Assembly: GCA_963678675.1 (NCBI GenBank)
Contig: OY783195.1
Span: 19,858,912-19,922,911 of the forward strand
Length of the DNA stretch: 64,000 nucleotides
Reading direction: 5' to 3'
Source: Xiphydria camelus
Taxonomy: Eukaryota; Arthropoda; Insecta; Hymenoptera; Xiphydriidae
Shown piece after piece: positions 22,991 through 31,654 of the stretch (its first letter is position 1; each line of letters opens with the position of its first letter). The notes beneath the pieces are model-generated. The model saw only the letters and a program-made list of their open reading frames with translations, made no database searches and was not told the origin of the DNA. The translations under genes and the position numbers were made by a program.

Positions 22991-23333
22991 CGTACGTCCC
23001 ACTCTGTACATATTGGCCAGTTTGAAATTACCTTCGGGCAGGCTTGGTCGGTACTCGAGTCATTTAATACCGGTAGAAGTCGAGTCGGTAGTTAGAGTAG
23101 GTGTCAATTCGGGTGATCGAAGCGTTTAACCTCGAAATTGTGAATTTGTGAATAATGGTGAGTAATTCCCATTATTCACAAATTCATAATTTCGAGGTTA
23201 GACGCTTCGAACTCTCGAATTGACACCAACTCTAACTGCCGACTCGACTTCTACCGGTATTAAATGTCTCGAGTACCGACCAAGCCTGCCCGAAAGTAAT
23301 TTCAAACTGGCCAATACAGAGTGGGACATACGG
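22991..23333. mobile_element. Hairpin MITE, chain unit 3
   Basis: The ends CCGTACGTCCCACTCTGTA and GTGGGACATACGG bound arms of about 165 bp. The core includes ACCGGTAGAAGTCGAGTCGG and TCGAGGTTAGACGCTTCGA, shared with unit 4 and the element at 57,171. TA flanks are at 22989-22990 and 23334-23335. Confidence 0.8.
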
Positions 23334-23337
23334 TATA

Positions 23338-23690
23338 CCGCATAATATATATGTCCCGTCCAGAACCGCACAGTTACAGAGACCTTAAAATTTACCTTCG
23401 GCCGGGCTTGGTCGGTATTCGAGCAATTTTTACCGGTAGAAATCGAGTTGGTAGTTAGAGTTGGTGTCAATTCGGGAGATCGAAGTGTCTAACCTTGAAA
23501 TCGTGGATTTGTGAACTATGGTGAGTAATTTCCATTATTCACAAATTCATGATTTCGAGGTTAGACGCTTCGATCTCCCGAATTGACACCAACTCTAACT
23601 ACCGACTCGACTTCTACCGGTAAAAATTGCTCGAATTCGCCCCAGCCACCAAGTCCGGCCGAAGGTAAATTTCAAGGTCATATGGACATC
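23338..23690. mobile_element. Hairpin MITE, chain unit 4
   Basis: It has the same core as unit 3 with different outer arms (CAGAACCGCACAGTTACAG). The right arm is shortened after AAATTTCAAGGTC. It starts at the TA shared with unit 3. Confidence 0.7.
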
Positions 23691-23699
23691 GGTCATACG

Positions 23700-23881
23700 G
23701 ACATCAACATACGGATATCGGTTATCGAAATAACCGATCTGAACTTGCTGACGACGCCAACGCGGATGACTAGGCGTGCGCATTCACGCTTCTCCGGTGA
23801 TTCTATTGGACGAGAAGGCCCACGGGGGTGCTCATGCAAAACTCGCAATTTTGCTATGGTCTGATTGATCGCGGACATACG
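23700..23881. mobile_element. Half MITE, chain unit 5
   Basis: This is one arm plus centre of the 316-bp element at 10,626-10,941 (ATAACCGATCTGAACTTGCTG through CGCGGACATACGG). The other arm is absent. It ends at TA near 23,882. Confidence 0.75.
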
Positions 23882-24164
23882 GTATATGTAAATTTGTGCA
23901 ATGTCGCATATGCAACCAGATTAGATCCTAAGGCCGTACAACCTTCAAGGGTTACTAGATTTTATAGCGGTAAAATTCAAATATTCTATACTTATTTAGG
24001 ATTGCTATTCTATCGAGAAATAACGAGCGGATAAATGGAATTCGACACAACGGTTCACACCGTTTAATAGTATCACAGTCATAAATACCTCGCCAATCCT
24101 TAGCTAATCCTAAGTTCTCCGAAACGGCATATTCCGGGAATGTAAGCTGCGAAGACCACGGTTT
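23882..24164. other. No recognisable feature
   Basis: AT-rich spacer between the hairpin chain and the GCGAAGC-rich element. No supported frame or repeat was found. Confidence 0.35.
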
Positions 24165-25043
24165 AAGGCCAAAGCACATCTAGGCGAAGCGAAGCGACGC
24201 GAAGCGACGCGAAGCGAAGCTACCTTTTATATTTCCATTGATTCTTATGGGGTAACGCACACTTGAGCGAAGCGAAGCGCCGCGACCTAGGATAAGCACA
24301 CTTATGCGACTGGAAGCGCAGCGAAGCTACCTTTTATATTTCCATTGATTCTTACGAGGTAACGCACACTTGAGCGAAGCGAAGCGCCGCGAAGCGAAGC
24401 GCGGCGAAGCGAAGCGCGGCGAAGCGAAGTGCGGCGAAGCACGGCAAACCGAAGCGCCGCGAAGCGAAGCGCCGCGAGAAATGTTTATCGTGGACGGAAT
24501 GTAATTCGTTAACGGATGTAAAGTTTCGTCGATCACTTCCGTTAACGATTCGAAAATCCTTTCCAAGATAGATCTCGTCAACGAAATGAATTTTCTCACA
24601 CGAAATAGTATCTTATATCATAAGTCGGAAATTCGAGATTTTTTCAGACTGTGTTTAATTAGGTCGTAACACGAGGCATGGTTTGGGGAGGAGGCTACGA
24701 TCTAAACACAGTCTTAAAAATCCGAGGATTTCCGCCGAATGATATATACTATTTTTCCTCGCGAATGCCCATTTCTCAAAACAAGACATGTACACGGCTC
24801 ATTTCACGTTGCGTTCATCAGTTTGGAAAAGGCGAAAATGAATGAAAAAGGCGAAAAAGGCGAAAATGACTGACATTTCACGGCGCTTCCCTTCCCTCCC
24901 TTCTCTACCCGGGTATCCATATATGGATATTTTCAGGTATAGCTGTTTATACCTGGTAGAGAAGGGGATAGAATTCGCCGCGCTTCGCTTCGCCCAAGTG
25001 TGCGTTGCACAGCCGCGCTTCGCCTAGATGTGCTTCGACCTTT
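24165..25043. mobile_element. Inverted-repeat element packed with GCGAAGC motifs
   Basis: The terminal inverted repeats share AAGCACATCTAGGCGAAGCG (left 24,171; right inverse 25,012-25,036). Subterminal DNA on the left is built from GCGAAGC/GCGCCGC words, with a roughly 100-bp unit (ACCTTTTATATTTCCATTGA...GCGAAGCGCCGCGA) present twice (24,222 and 24,322). Only a few such words lie at the right end, so the arrangement is asymmetric. It is non-coding. Clustered short motifs next to the ends are typical of hAT-type transposase binding sites (inference). Confidence 0.65.
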
Positions 25044-25127
25044 ATACCTTTCCTGGAAATCAATTATCGGACGGATCGTCGCGAGCCATCTAATGCAGTA
25101 CCCGGCTTATCCAGGTACGAGAGAAAA

Positions 25128-25510
25128 AAAACAAAACGAGTCTGCTAACGAATTAGCCATTCTAACTTGTAATTGATGTGTAAATATCTGGCAGAACAAT
25201 TTTGTATGGAAGTGGTGTTCGCCATGTACAGTAAGTGAGTCAGAGTAACTCCTCGTCGATCGGCTCTACTCCGACTCACTTATTTATTTTAGCTATCATA
25301 AGCCGATTGTGTCAAGCACGGCATTATTAAATGAAAATGAAAATTAAAAATATTTTTCTACAGTTATAAGATTTAAAATTGTTTGAAATTACTTCGATTA
25401 CAGATACCAATATTCACAAATCCCAATCACATTTCCGTTCCATAGTTACCGCTCACGAGATGTCTACACATCAGTGTCTCGAATACTAGCAGACTCGTTT
25501 TGTTTTATTA
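25128..25510. mobile_element. 380-bp MITE with AAACGAGTCTGCTA ends
   Basis: AAAACAAAACGAGTCTGCTA on the left has its inverse TAGCAGACTCGTTTTGTTTT on the right. A smaller internal inverted repeat, AAGTGAGTCAGAGTA/CTCCGACTCACTT, lies near 25,226-25,282. No coding sequence was found. Confidence 0.6.
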
Positions 25511-26736
25511 ATTATATTCAATAATTAAATTAGTTTCAGGAGGTATTTCTTTGCAAATAAGTCCCAAATAGCCTCTAGTAATAATTTTTTATCATTTTAT
25601 ATCGCTTTTTCATGTTGAAAAAGTTGAAATAGATATTTTCGTTATAAGGGCATGAAGCGCCGTTTTCAATGAGTGGGAAGTTTGCCACTCGAGCGAAGCG
25701 AGTTATAACGAATTCTATTTTTTGTCACTAAGTGTCAAATACGAGGTTGATGGGGTTCGGGGGTAGGGGGGTGAAATGTTGCGCATTCCATGACATAATC
25801 TTCTCAATGCGTGAAATATTCTCAGTGCGTAAAATTATATTTCACGCACTGCGCAGGTTATTTCACGCACTGCGCAACTATTCACGAATGGGGAGGATTA
25901 TTTGTCAAGCCAAGCGCAGGGGGCAGTACAATAGCTTGTGAAATTCTGCCGCTAAATTTCAATAATAAATAGAGACGATAAATATTTTACGTGGTCAGTG
26001 AGCCAGTTAAGAGAAGAATTATTGAAAAAACGTGGAGCTTCTTTGAAGGGGAAAAAGAAACATCTTCGAGATAAGTAAGAGGCATGAAAATGTTTGTGAC
26101 AATTTAATTATATATCGCATAACCTATAGATTAAGAAAATGTTATTTCAAAGTCTGATCAACAAATGTTATTTCAATGTTCCCCCTTGTAAAATCCTTCC
26201 TAATAAAGACAAATTGAAAGTTGGTTTTTTTAGATTACAGTTTTACGATGAAAATAACAATTTTCAAACATCTACGGTTCCGAGCACCACCACCAGCAGT
26301 GGTCCAGACCCATCATTTTGGTCGCCAAATGATTTTGATTACCAAGATGTCAACGCTAATTCGGTTATTCCAATGGTTACTGAACATCATATTCGGTTAT
26401 TTTTGAACAGGTAATTGTGAGAAATTGAAATAGATTATTTATATATACACTTAGAAAGAAATATATATAACAATATAAACGTATTTAAGAGGCCGACATA
26501 CCAGGCCCACTAGTTTCTCCTGCGGGGCAGCGGTGAGACGAGGTAATGTCAAAACGCTAGAAGGGGGTGGAGCTACGCGAAGTTAGCGATGTTGCCGAAT
26601 GCATGCAGTGTGGACACGGTCCGGTCTTACGCCAGCCTCAGTGGCGAGAGCATGGCTCGCTCCCGTTTAGACCGGGATACCGCGTCGCGCGCGCGTTCCA
26701 AGTGTCTCCGGGATTGGCGTACGTTATGTTACCAAT

Positions 26737-26808
26737 GCTTCGATAGCGCAATGGTTAAGTTGCCGGGCTGGGAGTCTCGATGTCGCGGGTTCAGTTCTTG
26801 TTGGAATT
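26737..26808 (+). other. tRNA-like sequence with A and B boxes (left arm)
   Basis: A box TAGCGCAATGGTTAAG at 26,744 and B box GGTTCAGTTCT at 26,788 are correctly spaced. A CTGGGAG heptamer fits an anticodon loop (GGG, proline-like) with a partly paired stem. The acceptor stem does not pair, so this is a degenerate tRNA-derived sequence, likely a relic pol III promoter rather than a functional tRNA. Confidence 0.65.
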
Positions 26809-27331
26809 TTTTTTATTAACTTTTTTCATTCGATTACAACCTTTTCTTGTTATAGAAAGTGGTTTACATTATCGAATAAAATAAGAGTTTCAATTTTTTT
26901 TCATAGTTTTACGTTATTTTCTTCCTCGTTGAGGTGAACCAATATTATTTGAAAGAACAATTGGAAGCATCGTTGCATTTTTTTATTCTTACATTTCGTC
27001 ATGGGAATTTTTGGCTGCCGAAGATTTTGTACATTATTTTGGATAATAATTGTCGAAAAAACATTTGAAGCACACCGTATTTTGATACCATGAACATTTG
27101 ACGAATGGAACTTTGCCACACGCACATTTACACTTTAAAAGCATTATGGGAAAGCAAATTTCGTTGACATTTTCGAAAAACGGCCTGGTTGGCAATAATA
27201 TTGGTTCACCTCAACCAGGAAGAAAATAACGTAAAACTATTTTAAAAATTGAAATTCTTATTTTATTCGATAATGTAAACCACTTTCTATAACAAGAAGG
27301 GGTTGTAATCGAATAAAAAAAGTTAATAAAA

Positions 27332-27403
27332 AAACCCAACAAGAATTGAACCCGCGACATCGAGACTCCCAGCCCGGCAACTTAACCGTTGCGCTATCGA
27401 AGC
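27332..27403 (-). other. tRNA-like sequence (right arm, inverted copy)
   Basis: Inverse counterpart of 26,737-26,808. The B box here is GGTTCAATTCT and the T stem pairs fully if G-T pairs are allowed (GCGGG with CTTGT). The A box is preserved. Confidence 0.65.
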
Positions 27404-28215
27404 ATTGGTGACATGACGCACGCCAATTCCGGAGACACTTGGAATGCGCGCGCGACGCGATTTTCAAAAATGTTTTTCTTCGAAACAAAGGCCAAAGAAA
27501 AAACCGAAACACGTGTCTAATATTTTTCGATATACTTTCACCAAAAAAATTCTCAAGACAAAATCGATTTGACATCTGCCGGGATCCCCTTGTGAGATAC
27601 GCCCTTACGTGATAAGACCGACGATATTCTGCTATTCGTGGCGGAGACAAATCCAAGAATCAAAGGTCATACAAATCTGTCCAGCCGTTCGTTAGTTATA
27701 AATAGTGTAACTAACCCGACTTTCTTTTATATAATATATAGACATCAAAATTAACGCGGGAGAATACGCTCTACCAGCAAACAAACTGGCAACGCCGCGC
27801 AAGCCTCTAAGCAGTACGTATATTTCGCTAACGTGTGGCAGCACGTTACTGCGGTTAAAATTCACGATGCAATCGTTTACGCGAGCTATGATATTATCGT
27901 TTCTATTACGTATTCTGAAAAAAGTTTTCTATGAATTTTGTTCAGAAAGGTTCACTTTATGTTCCTATAGTAACAGATATCGTTTTTTATGTTTGTACGG
28001 TCTTCAATTTAGATGCGGAAAGTGACAATATTGTAGGTGCCATGCAGATGTTTTTACACAAAAATATTTAATTTGGTTATTATAGAAACCTTTAATGATA
28101 TTTGGTCTGAAAGTGTGATAAGTTTCGTATGGATATTGTTTCCCGTTACGAAATAAGCATAGCCCTACTGCGACAAGTTTTGCATGCGTTTCGAGGAGGT
28201 ATGTCGGCCTCTTAA

Positions 28216-28453
28216 CACTAGAACTACCGCAGACAGTCAATTTGACTGGTGTCTTATTCAGAGTTCCATTCAACCTCGATTATTTCGTAACCCGTGAGGT
28301 TTTTGTCAAAATTGGTAGAATACTTTTTTATAGAGCATATTTCGGTCTACAAAAAAGTTCTATAGCAGTGTGGACGAAAAATCCACGGATAACAAGATAA
28401 TCACCCGCCAAAACGACCGTCTGATAAAGCGCGACCATTCGGTAGTTCTAGTG
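28216..28453. mobile_element. 238-bp TTAA MITE of the CACTAGAACTACC family (copy 2)
   Basis: The left TTAA (28212-28215) is shared with the right edge of the 1.7-kb element; the right TTAA is 28454-28457. Ends and length match copy 1 at 10,117. Two TTAA-specific elements therefore sit back to back at one target site. Confidence 0.8.
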
Positions 28454-30066
28454 TTAAATCGTGCATTACTTTGAATAGATTTAACTTCAAGAAAGTCGAC
28501 TTGGGCAAAGAAATGTACCAAAAATGCATGTCTACTATCCGTAAGAATAGCTAAGTGCAATTATTTAACATTTCTTCGAGCACACTGCTTAGCCGAAATG
28601 AGGAAAGATGTGCAATATATGGTTGATATTCGTTTCTCTCCAAATGGGTTTATTGAAGCGACCCATTGCGAATGTGCTGCAGGTAGTGGTACAACAGCGC
28701 ATTGCAAACATGTCGCAGTTCTTCTCTGGGCTATTGAACAAATGGTGATAATTCTAGTATATAAGTTCTTGTAACATAATTTGACACGACATAATGGAGC
28801 AGGAATATTGTAAAATTGAAATTTTTTTTCTTTAGGGTAGAGAAAAGAAGATGGTCGTCAAAGCAGTATGCACGCAGCAATTGCAATCGTTTCATAGACC
28901 ATCAAAAATATATTTCGGATCTCCAATAAAGGCTGAAAGGTTATCTACAAGAAAATCTATTCATCAATCGGACAGTGATACAGAACCTATGGTTCTTGCT
29001 CTTGAAGATTACGATGCGGAATATTTAAACTACAAAGTTCGAAATGACTGCATCAATTTTGCAGCAACTCAACAAACAACTATGCCAATGCTCCGAGTGT
29101 ACAAACCGGCTGACTTGTACGCTACAATTTGGGACCACTGTTATAGTAAAAATAATCCAGAAGACCAGTTGCTGCATGAATTCCAAATAGTCACGATCAT
29201 AGATGAAGAGATCGATAAAATAGAAAAGGAGACACGTAGCCAAGCTGATAATAAATCATGGCACGAGCAGCGTCGTCATAGAATTACAGCCAGTAATTTT
29301 TAAACGTGTTTTTCATCTTTCGGAAAACTGAAAGTTCCTCTTCCTCTACATAAGGGAACACAACATTTACCCATTTTTACGAAACTTTTCAATATAAATA
29401 TGTATATACGCATGAACGTATGTACACTACACTATCTTCCACTGAAGATGCGACACACCCTGCATTGGAACTCAACTTTCTCACTCGTCGACAAAATATT
29501 ACTGCAAATTAAGATTTTCAATAATAATTAAAATAATTTTCTCTTGCGATCATTTCTCAGAGAAAAAAATTATTTTTTAAAAGGAACATATTTAATTTTC
29601 GTAATTCACGAAAAATTCCATTTTAAAATTAGCGGTTAAATGATCAAACTATGATGCTGCTACCTAGCGACACAGTTTGGCAGAAATCATTCCCATTGGT
29701 GTGTGAAATGTGATTTCACATGCGTTGAGGACGTCCGTGAAACCGAGTATTTGGCACTGAGTGACAAAAAATAATTTTTGCCGGGTTTTCAGGTCAAATA
29801 TCCCACTGTTCGTCGGTTTGACTCGCTACATCGCACATGGGCTATCGAAGCAGTCGTAGAAACGCGGTTGTACGCACTCGTGCACGGAAAGAAGTGTATG
29901 GTATCGGTTCCTGTGCAAGTATATTCAAGTCCTGGAGTTTAATTTCATCGTGATATTCTATATCGTACAGCATATAAATTGCTACAATATTTCTCAAACT
30001 CAATGCAATGCTAATAGTATTCGTTGCTATACCTGCACTCAAATAACACCACAACAAATGTTTTAA

Positions 30067-30545
30067 CCCTTAATTTGGCAGATATTAATAAAACATTTTT
30101 TAGTGGGATAATTATGTTTTTTTTAATAAATTTGGGCTTACTAAACACATTTACGATAACAAATTTAAATTTAAACCGATAGGAATAAATTTATTATTTG
30201 TATGTATAGGAATAAATTTATTAGCTGCAAGAAAATAATTTGACAATATATTGTATATTATCGGATAGATTGCTTAGTTTGAAGTAAAACTACAAAATTT
30301 ACATATGGCGTGCACCACCAAACTTACCTGTGGCGTTCACCACCCGCTGAAACTAGCGCCCATGTTTCTTCACTGACATGTAGTTACCGTGGTTAACACT
30401 AAATGGAGCAACGAGCTATTTGTGGGTATAGATATTAAGCTATTAAGTATCCTAGACTAGAAAATGTATGAGATTAAGAATTTTTAGTATGTTTTGAGTT
30501 AAGAAAAAACAATGTATCTTATGAGATACACTGCCAAATTAAGGG
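30067..30545. mobile_element. piggyBac-like TTAA element
   Basis: TTAA at 30063-30066 and 30546-30549 with ends CCCTTAATTTGGCAG and its inverse. The 479-bp interior is AT-rich and non-coding. CCC next to TTAA fits piggyBac. Confidence 0.8.
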
Positions 30546-30547
30546 TT

Positions 30548-30703
30548 AAGTTTGTTCAGTGATAAAGTGAGTTCGCTATCGTAGTACACCTCAAAATTGT
30601 GATGTAATTCAAAGTGTAATCGGCAAGAGATTACATTTTTAATTACACCGCAATTTTAAGGTGTACTACGATAGCGACCTCACTTTATCACTGAGCAAAC
30701 TTA
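30548..30703. mobile_element. Hairpin MITE next to the TTAA element
   Basis: About 70-bp arms (AAGTTTGTTCAGTGATAAAG, TCGCTATCGTAGTACACCT) pair with their inverse. It directly abuts the right TTAA of the previous element. It is non-coding. Confidence 0.7.
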
Positions 30704-31654
30704 AAACATTTCTTGTGGTGCTATTTGAGTGCACGTATAGCAACGAATACCATTAGCATTACATTGAGTTTGAGAAATATTATAGCAATTGCTATGCTGT
30801 ACGATATAGAATATCACGATGAAATTAAAGTCCAGGGCTTGAATATACTTGTACAGGAACCGCTCCCATATACTTATTTCCGTGCACGAGTGCGTGCAAC
30901 CGCGTTTCTACGAGTGCTTCGATAGCCCACGATTTAGCGAGTCAAACCGACGTGTGAATTGCAGCGACGACAGAAAAACGTATAAAGATATAGAATATAG
31001 TCTCGAACACCGACATGCGGTGAACGGGAAATGTTATGTATTGCAGTAACGCGTTAAATATTCCTGAGTTATTGTCATACGTTATATGTACATGTGGAAG
31101 AATGAAGAGTTCGATATGTAAATCAGATTGTAAAAAAAGGCGGCATGTTCATTAATAATAATAATAATAATAATAAAAGCGGTTAGGACGCTAATCATCC
31201 CTGAACGCCACCGAAAACTTAATAGTTTTATTGTAGCCCCGCTGTGATTAGGGGTGTACCTTAGATTTGCATCTTGGCCTTTTTGGCCAGTCCACATATC
31301 CATTCCACCCCTAGCTCTCTAGCCCTTTCCAGGCTAGGAAAAGCCTCGCCTATATCAGACGGTGTCTATAAGCCCCTAGTGCTGGACATTCCAGCAGCAG
31401 GTGCTGGGCATCTTCCCTCTCCACTTTGCAGTATCGACATCTATCCGTTTCCGATAGACCTAGTCTCCTGCAGTGTGAGTTGAATTTTCCGTGACCAGTT
31501 AATAGTCTGATTGTAATGCTCAGGCTTATCCTGTTCATGTTCACTAGTAACCTGGCTCTCTTTTGTGCTAGGCGAGGCATTAGATTCCTCGCCTGTCTGC
31601 CCGTTCCTAGATTAGTCCACCGGTGAAAATGCTCCCTGTGGAATTTCCTCTTAA

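Larger units (their letters stand above)
26489..28211. mobile_element. 1.7-kb TTAA-flanked element with internal tRNA-like inverted arms
   Basis: TTAA at 26485-26488 and 28212-28215 with ends GAGGCCGACATACC and its inverse. Inside, a second inverted repeat pairs about 26,690-26,953 with 27,189-27,462; each arm contains a tRNA-like sequence. The minus-strand frame at 26,901-27,125 is cysteine-poor with no known motif and is not called. It interrupts the SAP-SWIM gene. The GAGG start resembles the Kolobok left end at 31,655. Confidence 0.75.
25977..29303 (+). pseudogene. SAP-SWIM-YqaJ family gene, split by two transposons and frameshifted
   Basis: Exon 25,977-26,074 encodes a SAP-like helix-loop-helix (WSVSQLREELLKKRGASLKG) ending at A|GTAAGA. 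An exon ending at 26,410 (CAG|GTAATT) encodes SFWSPNDFDYQD...VTEHHI. After two TTAA insertions (26,489-28,453) an exon to about 28,735 encodes a SWIM zinc finger, CECAAGSGTTAHCKH. The exon 28,836-29,303 ends at HRITASNF, the usual start of a YqaJ/exonuclease domain; a one-base shift at about 29,302 causes the stop and would restore KRVFHLSEN. Such insect proteins are multi-copy and may be transposon-borne. No ATG is seen for the SAP exon. Function is unknown; DNA binding plus nuclease is implied by family. Confidence 0.6.
9649..29810. mobile_element. Transib-type element, about 20 kb with nested insertions (inferred)
   Basis: The left end reads CACAGTGGGGTATTTGACC at 9649 and the right end, read inward, AACAGTGGGATATTTGACC. 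The terminal repeats match over about 40 bp with few differences. CGTCG lies directly outside both ends (9644-9648 and 29811-29815), matching the known CGWCG-type 5-bp target of Transib. A Transib transposase C-terminus lies inside near the left end. The alternative is two unrelated solo ends; shared target and correct orientation favour one insertion later filled by other elements. Confidence 0.55.
29811..30951. mobile_element. Inverted-repeat element with 240-bp arms
   Basis: Arms 29,811-30,062 and 30,709-30,951 are inverse copies starting CGTCGGTTTGACTCGCTA. The centre has been filled by a TTAA element and a hairpin MITE. Frames in the arms encode similar peptides only because the arms are copies. 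The outer CGTCG coincides with the flank of the inferred Transib insertion. Confidence 0.7.

Noticed and set aside
26737..26808. Functional tRNA gene
   Set aside because: The acceptor stem does not pair and an inverted copy sits in the other arm; called a tRNA-like sequence instead.
29842..30925. Similar peptides in opposite arms (29,842-30,057 and 30,713-30,925)
   Set aside because: They are the two arms of one inverted repeat, so similarity does not imply coding selection.
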